A stretch of DNA of 64,000 bases from Pseudooceanicola batsensis HTCC2597 (GTDB lineage: Bacteria > Pseudomonadota > Alphaproteobacteria > Rhodobacterales > Rhodobacteraceae), in contig NZ_CH724131.1 in the NCBI RefSeq assembly GCF_000152725.1, forward strand, positions 2,501,273 through 2,565,272, in the 5' to 3' direction. Below, piece by piece: positions 12,998 to 21,586 of the stretch. The notes beneath the pieces were generated by a model. It did not search any database, was not told the DNA's origin, and worked only from the letters and a program-made list of their open reading frames with translations. A program made the translations under genes and the position numbers. Position 1 is the stretch's first letter. Every line of letters begins with the position of its first letter.

Positions 12998-13026
12998 CAT
13001 ATAGGCCCGGCGGCCGCGAATCGCAA
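12998..13026 (-). promoter_or_regulatory. sigma-70-like promoter of the rimP operon
   Basis: On the minus strand TTGCGA (13026-13021) and TATATG (13003-12998) are separated by exactly 17 bases, close to the TTGACA/TATAAT consensus. Transcription should begin near 12991, giving a leader of about 95 bases. A palindrome with 7-bp arms (12975-12981 and 12988-12994) lies at the predicted start site. Confidence 0.7.
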
Positions 13027-13098
13027 GAGGCTTCTCGTCTCTCCCCCTCGGATTGTCATCATGCTAACAGCCGGACAGGCAAAGGACCCGGATGACCC

Positions 13099-13530
13099 AT
13101 GAAAGACACAGCGCCGACACCGCCCGATGACAGCTGGCACCCCGTCGAGGACGGCGGGTTCATCCACCATGTCGGACCGATCTGGTATCGCGAGACAGAA
13201 GGCCACCCGCAGCGGATCGGGTTCCGCGCGGCCGACCATCACCGCAACCTGAACGGCGTCGTGCAGGGGGGCATGCTGATGACACTTGCGGATCGCGGAC
13301 TTGGCCGTATCGCCCGCCGATGTCATGGCGGCAATCCCGTGGCGACGGTCAATTTCAGCTACGATTTCCTCGGCGCCGCGCGAATCGGGCGCTTCGTCGA
13401 GGTCCGGCCCCGCATCGTGCGCGAGACCGGAAGCCTGATCTGGATGGTGGGCGAGATCCTGGCCGACGGGGAACTGATCGGCCGGGCCCACGGCATCTGG
13501 AAAAAGCTGAAGCGCAAACCCGAAACCTGA
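13099..13530 (+). CDS. PaaI-family hotdog thioesterase
   Basis: 143 residues with the single hotdog fold of PaaI-type acyl-CoA thioesterases. The core NLNGVVQGGMLMTLADRGLG (about 50-70) carries the V-H/QGG motif at the start of the long helix, and VATVNFSYDFLGAARIGRFVEVRPRIVRETGSL forms the following strands. Substrate cannot be told from sequence. It is transcribed divergently from the rimP operon and converges with the GrdB-like gene 17 bases away. The ATG is preceded by a moderate AAAGG site at some distance. Confidence 0.82.
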   Translation: MKDTAPTPPDDSWHPVEDGGFIHHVGPIWYRETEGHPQRIGFRAADHHRNLNGVVQGGMLMTLADRGLGRIARRCHGGNPVATVNFSYDFLGAARIGRFVEVRPRIVRETGSLIWMVGEILADGELIGRAHGIWKKLKRKPET

Positions 13531-13547
13531 GGCCGAGGCCGAGCGGG

Positions 13548-14450
13548 TCAGGTCGCCTCGCGGATGCGCCGCGCGACCTCGCGATCGGCATGGGCCTTGG
13601 CCCGGTGGCGGGCCATGTCTTCGTCCGACCGGGTCGCGACGTTCGAATAGTCGAGCTTCCACCGCGCGTCCTCTGACCACCGCTGCGGGTTCTGCACCGT
13701 CGTCCTGGCTGCCGGCGCCGTTTCCAGCACCCGCAGCGCCAGCGCCAGGGTCCCGGCCTGGCTGGCCGGATCCTTCGGTCGCCCGGCGGAATTGCCCAGG
13801 GGAAAGTCCGAGAACAGGAACCGTGGCGCGCCGACATGCTCCACGATGTCCTTGGCGCATCCCATGATGACGGTCGGTATTCCCTGGTCCTCCAGGTGCC
13901 GCGCCACGAGCGTCACGGACTGGTGGCAGACCGGGCAGTTCGGCACGAACACGGCCGCCTCCGCCCCGTCTTCGCGGCATCGTGCCAGGATCTCCGGCGC
14001 GTCCACGCCAAGGGTATGGCGCACCGAACGGTTGGTGGGCAGGCCGTGGAACCGGGGCGCGAGGGACCCGAACAGGCGACCCTCGGCCTCTCGCAGCGCG
14101 GGAAGGGGGAACCAGGTGCCAGAATCCTCCATCGTCGTGTGGTCCCGGTCGATCGCCACGTGAGAGATCCGCAGGTCGTGATCCTCGCGCACGCTGCCGG
14201 AATAGACCTGGTAGAACTTGGCCTCGGCATTGTACGCGGACCCCGGCCCCTGATCGCCCCGGTCCGGCCGGTAGGGCGCCGCGGTCGTGATCAGGGCGAG
14301 CTTCATCTCGGTCAGGGGCCTGCCCAGCGGAGCGAAGGGCACATCCGGGTGATGCGCCCAGACATAGGGATTGTCGAACCCCAGCGCGAGATACCAGTCA
14401 CGCGTGCGCCGCATGTAGGGAACGGGAGTGTCGTGCGGATCGGCCTGCAT
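13548..14450 (-). CDS. glycine/sarcosine/betaine reductase selenoprotein B-like protein
   Basis: 300 residues resembling the GrdB family (PF07355-type). Recognisable parts are MKLALITTAAPYRP and the redox motif FVPNCPVCHQSV with Cys172 and Cys175, where true GrdB has a selenocysteine region; here all codons are standard, so it is a Cys-containing homologue. Genuine glycine reductase works in anaerobic amino-acid fermenters, so in an aerobic organism this protein probably does something else, perhaps a thiol-dependent reduction. The gene's ATG overlaps the stop of the proline iminopeptidase gene as TGATG, so the two are translationally coupled. Confidence 0.7.
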   Translation of the reverse strand: MQADPHDTPVPYMRRTRDWYLALGFDNPYVWAHHPDVPFAPLGRPLTEMKLALITTAAPYRPDRGDQGPGSAYNAEAKFYQVYSGSVREDHDLRISHVAIDRDHTTMEDSGTWFPLPALREAEGRLFGSLAPRFHGLPTNRSVRHTLGVDAPEILARCREDGAEAAVFVPNCPVCHQSVTLVARHLEDQGIPTVIMGCAKDIVEHVGAPRFLFSDFPLGNSAGRPKDPASQAGTLALALRVLETAPAARTTVQNPQRWSEDARWKLDYSNVATRSDEDMARHRAKAHADREVARRIREAT

Positions 14451-15433
14451 CAGCCGGCGGTCGACCGCGACGCGATACGGTTCATCGCCCGCACCAGGGC
14501 GGCCGAAATGCCCGGCTCGGACAGGGCGTGGCCGGCGTCTCCGACGATCTGCAGCTCTCCTTCCGGCCAGCGCGACGCCAGTTCATAGGCCATGAGCGGC
14601 GGGCAGATCATGTCGTAACGCCCCTGGACGATGACCCCGGGAATATCGGCGATCCGATCGGCATTGGCCAGGAGCTGACCATCCCGCTCGAGCCATCCCA
14701 GATGGGTGAAATAGTGATTCTCCAGCCGCGCGAAGGCCCGGGCATAGTCACCGGGCGATTCGCCCCCCTGTCCGGCGGTGCGCATCGAGGCGAGCGAATT
14801 TTCCCATGCCGACCACACCCGCGCATACCGGGTCTGTTCTTTCAGATCGCCCGAGAAGAGCCGTCGATGATAGGCGGCGATCATGTCGTCTCGCTCGTCT
14901 TCCGGGATCGGCTCCTGGAAACGGGCCCAGGCCTCGGGCCAGAACGCGCCGGCCCCGCCCTGGTAGAACCAGTTCAACTCGCGCCGCGTCATCAGGAACA
15001 CGCCGCGCAGCACCAGGTTGCGCACCCGCCCGGGATGGGTCTGCGCATAGATCAGCGCCAGCGTCGCGCCCCAGCTGCCGCCGAAGACCGACCAGGTGTC
15101 GATGTCCAGCGTCTCGCGGATCAGTTCGATGTCCCGCACCAGATGCCAGGTCGTGTTGTGCTCGACGCTGGCATGGGGGCGCGAGCGTCCGCAGCCGCGC
15201 TGGTCGAACAGGACGATCCGGTAGTGATTGGGGTCGAAATAGCGCCGCATCGCCGGGCTGCACCCGCCGCCGGGACCGCCGTGCAGCACCACGACGGGGG
15301 CGCCTTCGGGATTGCCCGCCTGCTCCATGTAGATCGTGTGGCCGTCGCCCACGTCCAGCATGCGCTGATCGAACGGGTCGATCGGGGGATAGAGGTATGA
15401 AGCTGCGCTCTTTTGGCCCGAGGACTTGTCCAT
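14450..15433 (-). CDS. pip: prolyl aminopeptidase (proline iminopeptidase)
   Basis: A cytoplasmic alpha/beta-hydrolase that removes N-terminal proline from peptides (family S33). ATG 15433 (MDKSSGQKSAASYLYPP) is chosen because an AGGG site lies 6-7 bases upstream; two in-frame ATGs further up are possible but extend toward ubiG. The 327 residues show the oxyanion motif HGGPGGG (51-57), DQRGCGRS, and the nucleophile elbow GGSWGATLA with Ser120. Late Asp and His (DAGHAL) complete the triad. It is divergent from ubiG and coupled to the GrdB-like gene. Confidence 0.93.
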   Translation of the reverse strand: MDKSSGQKSAASYLYPPIDPFDQRMLDVGDGHTIYMEQAGNPEGAPVVVLHGGPGGGCSPAMRRYFDPNHYRIVLFDQRGCGRSRPHASVEHNTTWHLVRDIELIRETLDIDTWSVFGGSWGATLALIYAQTHPGRVRNLVLRGVFLMTRRELNWFYQGGAGAFWPEAWARFQEPIPEDERDDMIAAYHRRLFSGDLKEQTRYARVWSAWENSLASMRTAGQGGESPGDYARAFARLENHYFTHLGWLERDGQLLANADRIADIPGVIVQGRYDMICPPLMAYELASRWPEGELQIVGDAGHALSEPGISAALVRAMNRIASRSTAG

Positions 15434-15482
15434 GATCTGCCCTATATAGGTCGTCATCAACCATGGCCCCAAGGATCAGGAA

Positions 15483-16226
15483 ATGCAATCGACAGGCACG
15501 ATCGACCCGGCGGAAGTTGCCAAGTTCGAAGCCATGGCGGCGGATTGGTGGGACCCTGACGGCAAGTTCAAGCCGCTGCACATGATGAACCCCGTCCGGC
15601 TGGACTATGTCACCCGGCAGGTGGCCGCCGAATTCGATCGCGACCTTTCCGGCGACCGCCCGTTCGCAGGGCTTCGCGTTCTCGATATCGGATGCGGCGG
15701 CGGGCTCCTGTGCGAGCCCATGGCGCGGCTCGGCGCCGAGGTGGTGGGCGCCGACGCGGCCGAGCGCAACATCCCCGTCGCCCGGATCCATGCCGAACAG
15801 TCGGGGCTGAGGATCGACTATCGCCACACAACGGCCGAGGCGTTGGCCGAGGCCGGTGAACGGTTCGACGTCGTGCTCAACATGGAGGTGGTCGAGCACG
15901 TCGCGGACCCGCTGTCCTACCTCAGCGCCTGTCACGACCTTCTCAGGCCCGGTGGACTGCACCTCTGTTCGACGATCAACCGCAACCCCAAGAGCTTTGC
16001 CATGGCCATCGTGGGTGCGGAATACGTCATGCGCTGGCTGCCCCGGGGCACGCATGAATGGCACCGGTTCATCACCCCGGACGAGCTGTTCGACCTGCTG
16101 CGCCGGGCGGGGCTCGATCCCGTGGATCGCAAGGGGTACGTGTTCAACCCCGTGTCCTGGCAGTGGCGCATCTCGGACCGCGACCTGTCGGTCAACTACG
16201 TGACCGCCGCCCTGCGTCCGGCCTGA
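15483..16226 (+). CDS. ubiG: ubiquinone biosynthesis O-methyltransferase UbiG
   Basis: UbiG performs both O-methylation steps of ubiquinone synthesis. The 247-residue protein has the family start ([35 protein letters not shown]), SAM motif [12 protein letters not shown] (66-76), [12 protein letters not shown] and the membrane-associated segment around [10 protein letters not shown]. An AGGA site precedes the ATG. It is divergent from pip. Confidence 0.97.
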   Translation: MQSTGTIDPAEVAKFEAMAADWWDPDGKFKPLHMMNPVRLDYVTRQVAAEFDRDLSGDRPFAGLRVLDIGCGGGLLCEPMARLGAEVVGADAAERNIPVARIHAEQSGLRIDYRHTTAEALAEAGERFDVVLNMEVVEHVADPLSYLSACHDLLRPGGLHLCSTINRNPKSFAMAIVGAEYVMRWLPRGTHEWHRFITPDELFDLLRRAGLDPVDRKGYVFNPVSWQWRISDRDLSVNYVTAALRPA

Positions 16227-16259
16227 GGAACCCCCCCGGGGGCATGGCGTTGTCTGCTC

Positions 16260-17294
16260 ATGTTCGCAAGCCTCCCCCTTACGGCTATCGTCGCCGTCTT
16301 CGCCGCCAGCGCCCTCATCATCGCCATCTGCGGGGTCATCATGACCGGCCGGGCCGATACGCTCGCCGACCGCACCGGCCTGGGCGAGGCGATGGTCGGC
16401 GCCGTCGTGCTGGGTGCGGCGACCTCGCTCTCCGGTACGGTCGTCTCGGTCTCCGCGGCCTTGGACGGGCGCGCCTCGCTGGCCTTTTCCAACTCGGTCG
16501 GCGGCATCGCGGCGCAGACCGCCTTTCTCGCCATCGCCGACATGACCTTTCGCCGGGCGAACCTCGAACATGCGGCCGCAGAGGCGACGAACCTGATCCA
16601 GGGCGTGTTGCTGATATTTCTCCTCGCCCTGCCGGTCGCCGCGATGGCCGCGCCCGAGGTGACGATCTGGGCGGTCCACCCGGTCTCTTTCGCGATCCCC
16701 CTGATCTATGTCTTCGGCCTCGCCGTGAGCCGCCGTGTCCGTGAAGATCCGATGTGGAAACCCGTCCGCACCCCGGAGACACGGCACGACACGCCGGATG
16801 AAGAGGACGGAGAGACCGCGCGCAAATCCACCCTGCGCCTGACCTCCGAATTTCTCCTACTCATGGCGGCGATGGGTCTGGCCGGATACGCCATCGCGCA
16901 GAGCGCCTCGACAATCATCGACCGGATCGGCGTTTCGGCCTCGCTCGTGGGCGCCTTGATGACGGCCGTGGCCACCTCGCTGCCCGAACTGGTAACAACG
17001 ATCGCCGCGGTGAGGCGCGGCGCGCTGCAACTGGCCGTGGGCGGAATCATCGGCGGGAACATGTTCGACACGCTCTTCCTGACGCTGGCGGACACGGCCT
17101 ATCGCGACGGATCGCTCTATCATGCGGCGACCGATCAGGATTTCTTCTGGGTCGCAGTCGCGGTCCTGATGACCGCCGCCCTTCTGGCCGGGCTGATTAC
17201 CCGCGAACGGCACGGGCCGGTGCGGATGGGGATCGACTCGATCGGGCTGCTGGGCATCTACGCCATCGCCATCGCGGTCCAGCTCGTGCTCTGA
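16260..17294 (+). CDS. CaCA-family sodium/calcium-type cation exchanger
   Basis: 344 residues with about 10 hydrophobic segments, split by a charged cytoplasmic loop near residues 160-195 ([18 protein letters not shown]...). The second alpha-repeat is canonical ([19 protein letters not shown] followed by [12 protein letters not shown]). The first ([19 protein letters not shown], then [11 protein letters not shown]) keeps the G-x-x-T-S-L start but has Ser-Gly instead of the ion-binding Pro-Glu, so transport of Ca2+ itself is uncertain. The ion and direction cannot be told from sequence. It ends 13 bases from the convergent marR. Confidence 0.8.
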   Translation: MFASLPLTAIVAVFAASALIIAICGVIMTGRADTLADRTGLGEAMVGAVVLGAATSLSGTVVSVSAALDGRASLAFSNSVGGIAAQTAFLAIADMTFRRANLEHAAAEATNLIQGVLLIFLLALPVAAMAAPEVTIWAVHPVSFAIPLIYVFGLAVSRRVREDPMWKPVRTPETRHDTPDEEDGETARKSTLRLTSEFLLLMAAMGLAGYAIAQSASTIIDRIGVSASLVGALMTAVATSLPELVTTIAAVRRGALQLAVGGIIGGNMFDTLFLTLADTAYRDGSLYHAATDQDFFWVAVAVLMTAALLAGLITRERHGPVRMGIDSIGLLGIYAIAIAVQLVL

Positions 17295-17307
17295 CCGTGG
17301 CAGAGCG

Positions 17308-17742
17308 TTACTCGAGCTTGCCGCGCAGCTCGCGCAGGATCGGGAGCACCGCACGGACCCGTTCCGCCCCCAGTTCTCCGATCAGTTCCTCGACCATGGG
17401 CGAGACCGCCTCGAGCGCCGCGTCCCGCGCCAGGGTCCCGGCCTTGGATATGCCCACCATCTTGCGGCGCGCATCGTCCCAGTCGGGGCGGATATGCACG
17501 TAACCCGCCCATTCCAGCTTACTCAGCGTGTTGGTCATCGCGCCCCGCGTGACGTGGAACGTCAGGGCAAGCTGCGCCGGGCTCCTCTCCTGACCGATAT
17601 GCGCGAGGTGGTTCAGGACCGAGAAATGCGAGATCTCCATCCCCTTGGGCATCACCTTCGACAGCCTGTTCCTCACGAGCTGGTCCGCCGTCAGGATTTC
17701 GCTGAACAATGCGATGGCCAGAGAATTCGACGGGTCGGTCAT
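17308..17742 (-). CDS. MarR-family transcriptional regulator
   Basis: 144 residues from ATG 17742 (MTDPSNSLAIALFSEILTADQLV); this ATG overlaps the nitrilase stop as ATGA. The winged helix is clear: QLALTFHVTRGAMTNTLSKLEWAGYVHIRPDWDDARRKMVGISKAG holds the recognition helix and the D-R-R wing, followed by a dimerisation helix. The ligand is unknown. Its place at the end of the comF/grxC/nitrilase run suggests cotranscription. Confidence 0.9.
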   Translation of the reverse strand: MTDPSNSLAIALFSEILTADQLVRNRLSKVMPKGMEISHFSVLNHLAHIGQERSPAQLALTFHVTRGAMTNTLSKLEWAGYVHIRPDWDDARRKMVGISKAGTLARDAALEAVSPMVEELIGELGAERVRAVLPILRELRGKLE

Positions 17743-18572
17743 GGGGCGAGCGTGAACTCCCGGTCGTGCGACAGAGAGGGGACGCGCCGGCGCGCCTCCT
17801 CGACCCGGTCCAGATCGAGATCGACGAGGTGGACGCCCGGATCGGTGCCCGCATCCAGCAGGACCTCGCCCCAGGGCGCCACCGCCATCGAATGGCCGTG
17901 GGTCCGGCGGGCCTTGCCCCGCACCACCGAATGGTCGCCGCATTGCGCCGGTGCCAGCACGAAGCATCCCGTCTCGATGGCCCGGCTGCGCAGGATCGGT
18001 TCCCAGTGGGCGGCCCCGGTCACCGGCGAGAAGGCGGCCGGTATCGTCAGGATCGTCGCACCCGCGTGGGCCAGCACGCGGTAGAGCTTGGGGAACCGCA
18101 GGTCATAGCAGACGGTCATCCCGATCTTCGCGAAACCGGCATCCGCCACCACGGCGCGGTCCCCCGGCCGGTAGCCCGCGCTTTCGCGATAGGTCTCTTC
18201 GGGCGAGACCTCGACGTCGAACATGTGGATCTTGTCGTACCAGCCCGCGATCTCGCCCCGAGGCGAAATCAGGAACGACCGGTTCGCGAACCGGCCGTCG
18301 GGATCGGTTGTCTTGACGCCGATGGACCCGAGCAGCAGCCAGATTCCCTTCGCCCTCGCCTCTTCGATCATCCCGGCAAGGAAGGTGTTGTCCTCTTCCG
18401 GCTCCAGCACCTCTTTCTGATGCGTCCGGCTGGTCGAGACGCAATTGGAGACCTCGGGCGTCAGCACGAACCCGGCGCCCTGCGACGCCGCGTCGCGCAC
18501 CATCCCGCGTACCATGGCCAGGTTCTCCTCCGGCTGGTCGGAGGAGGTGATCTGAAGCAGAGCCGCCTTCAT
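17739..18572 (-). CDS. carbon-nitrogen hydrolase, Nit2/omega-amidase or deaminated-glutathione amidase type
   Basis: 277 residues from ATG 18572 (MKAALLQITSSDQPEENL). The nitrilase triad is visible as Glu40 (TPEVSN), Lys114 (YDKIHMFD) and Cys155 (CYDLRFP). The DVEV and YRESAGYRPGD segments match the Nit1/Nit2 branch, which repairs deaminated glutathione or hydrolyses omega-amides. Being next to a glutaredoxin favours the glutathione-repair reading, but that is inference. The start overlaps the grxC stop as TGATG, and the end overlaps marR. Confidence 0.88.
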   Translation of the reverse strand: MKAALLQITSSDQPEENLAMVRGMVRDAASQGAGFVLTPEVSNCVSTSRTHQKEVLEPEEDNTFLAGMIEEARAKGIWLLLGSIGVKTTDPDGRFANRSFLISPRGEIAGWYDKIHMFDVEVSPEETYRESAGYRPGDRAVVADAGFAKIGMTVCYDLRFPKLYRVLAHAGATILTIPAAFSPVTGAAHWEPILRSRAIETGCFVLAPAQCGDHSVVRGKARRTHGHSMAVAPWGEVLLDAGTDPGVHLVDLDLDRVEEARRRVPSLSHDREFTLAP

Positions 18573-18826
18573 CACGCGGTCAGCATCGGGTCGAGCTTGC
18601 CCGCCCGCTCCAGTTCGTAAAGCTCGTCGCATCCGCCGACATGCTGGCCGTCGATGAAGATCTGCGGCACCGTATGACGGCCGGCCCGCTGCATCATCTC
18701 CTGCTTTTTCTCGCGGTCGCGCATGACGTCGATTTCCCTATAGTCGACGCCCTTGCCGTCGAGCAGGCGCTTGGCGGCGCTGCAGAAGCCGCAGATGGGG
18801 GTGGTGTAGATTTCAACAGGTTTCAT
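18572..18826 (-). CDS. grxC: glutaredoxin 3
   Basis: 84 residues, the normal length for a monocistronic thioredoxin-fold glutaredoxin. It begins MKPVEIYTTPICGFCSAAKRLL, with an active-site C12-G-F-C15 in place of the commoner CPYC. The glutathione-binding TVPQIFIDGQHVGGCDEL segment is intact. It reduces disulfides using glutathione. It is translationally coupled to the nitrilase behind it and follows comF by 30 bases. Confidence 0.95.
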   Translation of the reverse strand: MKPVEIYTTPICGFCSAAKRLLDGKGVDYREIDVMRDREKKQEMMQRAGRHTVPQIFIDGQHVGGCDELYELERAGKLDPMLTA

Positions 18827-18856
18827 TCTGGACCTCCGGTCTCGTTCCCCCGAAAC

Positions 18857-19591
18857 CTAAGCACCTTTGACCGCACGCGCCAGTGTCAGGACCGAAACGG
18901 ATGCGGCACCGGCCCTCTTCAGCGCCCCTGTCGCAGCGGTCAGCGTCGCGCCCGAGGTCATGACATCGTCTATCAGCAGGACCGACCCGCCGGCGACCCG
19001 CCCCGCACGGCGCGGATTGACCGTCACCGCATCGTGCAGCGCCCTGAATCGCTCGTCCGGCGACTTGCCGTCGAGCACCGGCGTCGGCCGGTTTCGCTGC
19101 AACAAGTCGGGACAGAAGGGCAGGCCCGTCCGCCCGGCGACCCCCCGCCCGAGCAGGACCGACTGGTTATAGCGCCGCCGGATACGCCGCCGCCAGTGCA
19201 ACGGAATCGGCGCCACCAGCATCCCGGGGTGCAACATGTCGCCCGCCGCGCCGGCCATCCACAGCGAGGCCGGCCGCGCGATATCCATCCGGTCGCCGTG
19301 CTTCAGCCCGAGCACCAGCCGCCGCGCATTGTCGCGGTAGACCAGCGCCGCGCGACCCGCATCCCAGGGCCGTTCGGTCGTCAGGCAATCGTCGCACAGG
19401 TCGCCCGCGGCCACGTGGTCTCCGGGCAGCGGCGCGCCGCAGAGTCCGCATACCGAGGCGCCGATGAAAGGGGTGGCTCCCCAGCAGGTCCCGCAAAGGC
19501 CGTGATCGGCCTCGACCAGCGCGTCGCAGGTCAGGCAGGTCGGCGGATAGACCAGCCGCAAGGCCGTTTGAAGTACCGACGCAAGGCGCAT
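18857..19591 (-). CDS. comF: ComF family phosphoribosyltransferase-like protein
   Basis: 244 residues. Four CxxC-like pairs in the N-terminal third (PPTCLTCDAL, GLCGTC, CGLCGAPL, CDDCL) form the zinc ribbon expected of ComF. The C-terminal PRTase domain has the PRPP loop VLLIDDVMTSGATL at about 208-221. ComF contributes to DNA uptake in competent bacteria; its role in this lineage is untested, but the fold is clear. It is divergent from the methyltransferase gene, with only 11 bases between start codons. Confidence 0.9.
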   Translation of the reverse strand: MRLASVLQTALRLVYPPTCLTCDALVEADHGLCGTCWGATPFIGASVCGLCGAPLPGDHVAAGDLCDDCLTTERPWDAGRAALVYRDNARRLVLGLKHGDRMDIARPASLWMAGAAGDMLHPGMLVAPIPLHWRRRIRRRYNQSVLLGRGVAGRTGLPFCPDLLQRNRPTPVLDGKSPDERFRALHDAVTVNPRRAGRVAGGSVLLIDDVMTSGATLTAATGALKRAGAASVSVLTLARAVKGA

Positions 19592-19602
19592 ATCTAACCC
19601 CC

Positions 19603-20427
19603 ATGACCGGATCGACCCCTCCCCGCCTGACGGACCGCACAGCCCTCCACCGCAACCGCGCCCGGGCGCAGGAGGGTTCGCTCTTTCTCCATGACATGGC
19701 CCGGGAGGACATTCAGGATCGCCTGTCGATGGTTAACAGGGCCTTTACGGCGCCGGCCGTCGTGACGGGGCATCCCGGCAAGTGGAGGGACTTTCCCGGG
19801 CCCGAGGCCAGGATCGTTCCGGATACGGATGTGCTCGACCTCGGGACCGGGGCCCATGACCTCGTCATCCACGCCATGTCGCTGCACTGGGCCGACGACC
19901 CGCTCGGCCAGATCATCCAGTGCCGCCGGGCGCTGAAACCCGACGGTCTCTTCCTCGCGATCCTGCCCGGCGGCCAGACCCTGACCGAATTGCGCGCCGC
20001 CCTAGGACAGGCCGAAAGCGAGGTGACGGGCGGCCTTTCGCCACGCGTCGCGCCGATGGCCGAGATCCGCGACCTGGGCGCCCTGCTGCAAAGGGCGGGC
20101 CTGGCCCTGCCGGTCGCCGACGGACATCCCTTCACGGTCACCTATGCCACGCCGATGCACCTGATGCGGGAACTGCGCGCCATGGGCGAGGCCAACGCCC
20201 TGCAGAACCGGCTGCGGCGACCGACCCGCCCCGCCGTCCTGTTGCGCGCCGCCGAGATCTATGCCCGGAGCTTCGGCCGGGACGACCGCATCCCCGCCAC
20301 GGTGGACCTGATCACCCTGACCGGCTGGGCGCCGGACGAGAGCCAGCAGAAACCCCTGCGGCCGGGCTCGGCCAGCCAGCGGCTCGCCGATGCGTTGAAT
20401 GCGCGCGAAGTACCTCTCAAGGATTGA
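19603..20427 (+). CDS. NDUFAF5-like methyltransferase-fold protein with degenerate SAM motif
   Basis: 274 residues similar to the alphaproteobacterial BioC/NDUFAF5 group, whose mitochondrial member acts in complex I assembly. The middle and C-terminal blocks are typical (HDLVIHAMSLHWADDPLGQIIQCRRALKPDGLFLAILPGG and the later TYATPMHLMRELRAMGEAN). However, the first glycine-rich SAM motif expected near residues 50-60 is replaced by VVTGHPGKWRDF. It may bind SAM poorly or work as a non-catalytic factor. It is divergent from comF. Confidence 0.72.
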   Translation: MTGSTPPRLTDRTALHRNRARAQEGSLFLHDMAREDIQDRLSMVNRAFTAPAVVTGHPGKWRDFPGPEARIVPDTDVLDLGTGAHDLVIHAMSLHWADDPLGQIIQCRRALKPDGLFLAILPGGQTLTELRAALGQAESEVTGGLSPRVAPMAEIRDLGALLQRAGLALPVADGHPFTVTYATPMHLMRELRAMGEANALQNRLRRPTRPAVLLRAAEIYARSFGRDDRIPATVDLITLTGWAPDESQQKPLRPGSASQRLADALNAREVPLKD

Positions 20428-20478
20428 CCGCGCGGGCGAAGTCGCTAGGTCCCTTTCATCGATTGCAAGGGACAGACA

Positions 20479-21525
20479 ATGACCGCTGAACGACCCGCCC
20501 ATGCACCGGCCGACCATCCCCGGATACCCCGCGAGAAGGTCGGCGTGCTGATCGCCAATCTCGGCACGCCCGACGACACGTCATACTGGCCGATGCGCCG
20601 CTATCTGAACGAATTCCTTTCGGACAAGCGTGTCATCGACTACCCGGCGTGGAAGTGGCAGCCGATCCTGCAGGGCATCGTCCTGTCGACCCGGCCGTTC
20701 AAGTCCGGCGCGGCCTACCGGACGATCTGGAACGAAGAGGCGAACGAATCGCCGCTCATGACCATCACCAAGCAGCAGGTCTCAAAGCTCGGAGCGCGGA
20801 TGCACGAGCGCTATGGCGATGCCGTGATGGTCGATTACTGCATGCGCTACGGCAATCCCTCGACCCCGTCTGTCGTCAGGCGCATGGTCGCGGCCGGCTG
20901 CACCCGCATCCTCTTCTGCCCGCTCTACCCGCAATATGCCGGCGCCACCACGGCCACCGCCAACGACCAGTTCTTCCGCGCCCTGATGCAGGAAAAGCGG
21001 CAACCGGCGAGCCGGACGCTTCCGCCCTATTTCGACGATCCGGCCTATATCGAGGCCCTCGCCGCCTCGGTCGAGCGGGCCTATGCGGCCGCGGACCGGG
21101 AACCCGATATCCTCGTCTGTTCCTACCACGGGCTCCCCTTCCGCTATCTGACCGAAGGCGACCCGTACCATTGTCAGTGCCAGAAGACGACGCGACTGCT
21201 GAAGGAACGGCTGGGCTGGTCCGACGACCGCATCACCACGACCTTCCAGTCGAAATTCGGGCCCGAGGAATGGCTTAAGCCATACACGGTCGAAGAGGTC
21301 GCGCGCCTTGCCGAGAACGGCAGGAAGAGGATCGCGGTCATCGCCCCGGCCTTTTCCGCCGACTGCATCGAGACGCTGGAAGAGATCAACGAGGAGATCC
21401 GCGAGAGCTTTGAGCACGCCGGCGGCGAAAGCTTTACCTACGTGCCGTGCCTGAACGACGACGAGGCCCATATAGCCGCGCTCACCGGGCGGATCGAGGC
21501 GAACCTGGCCGGCTGGCTGGACTGA
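20479..21525 (+). CDS. hemH: ferrochelatase
   Basis: HemH inserts Fe2+ into protoporphyrin IX, the last step of protoheme synthesis. The 348 residues include VGVLIANLGTPDDTSYWPMRRYLNEFLSD at the start, LFCPLYPQYAGATTAT, the active-site His in LVCSYHGLPFRY, and SKFGPEEWLKPYT. AAGGGACAG is a good ribosome site. It is followed by a bidirectional terminator and a convergent small secreted protein gene. Confidence 0.97.
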   Translation: MTAERPAHAPADHPRIPREKVGVLIANLGTPDDTSYWPMRRYLNEFLSDKRVIDYPAWKWQPILQGIVLSTRPFKSGAAYRTIWNEEANESPLMTITKQQVSKLGARMHERYGDAVMVDYCMRYGNPSTPSVVRRMVAAGCTRILFCPLYPQYAGATTATANDQFFRALMQEKRQPASRTLPPYFDDPAYIEALAASVERAYAAADREPDILVCSYHGLPFRYLTEGDPYHCQCQKTTRLLKERLGWSDDRITTTFQSKFGPEEWLKPYTVEEVARLAENGRKRIAVIAPAFSADCIETLEEINEEIRESFEHAGGESFTYVPCLNDDEAHIAALTGRIEANLAGWLD

Positions 21526-21536
21526 CCGGCAAAGAA

Positions 21537-21564
21537 AAAAGGCGGTGCCTCGGCACCGCCTTTT
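21537..21564 (+). terminator. bidirectional terminator between hemH and the small secreted protein gene
   Basis: Perfect stem GGCGGTGC (21541-21548) and GCACCGCC (21553-21560) with loop CTCG, extended by A4/T4 on both sides, so it can terminate transcripts from both directions. Confidence 0.88.
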
Positions 21565-21586
21565 CCCTGAACAAAGTCAGCTGATC

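Noticed and set aside
13031..13530. Terminator at 12920-12943 belongs to the minus-strand gene ending at 13548
   Set aside because: It is more than 600 bases away, with the thioesterase gene on the opposite strand between them, while a good promoter for rimP lies just upstream of it.
14748..16787. 679-codon minus-strand frame spanning ubiG and pip
   Set aside because: Crosses two well-supported genes in the wrong frame or strand; composition only.
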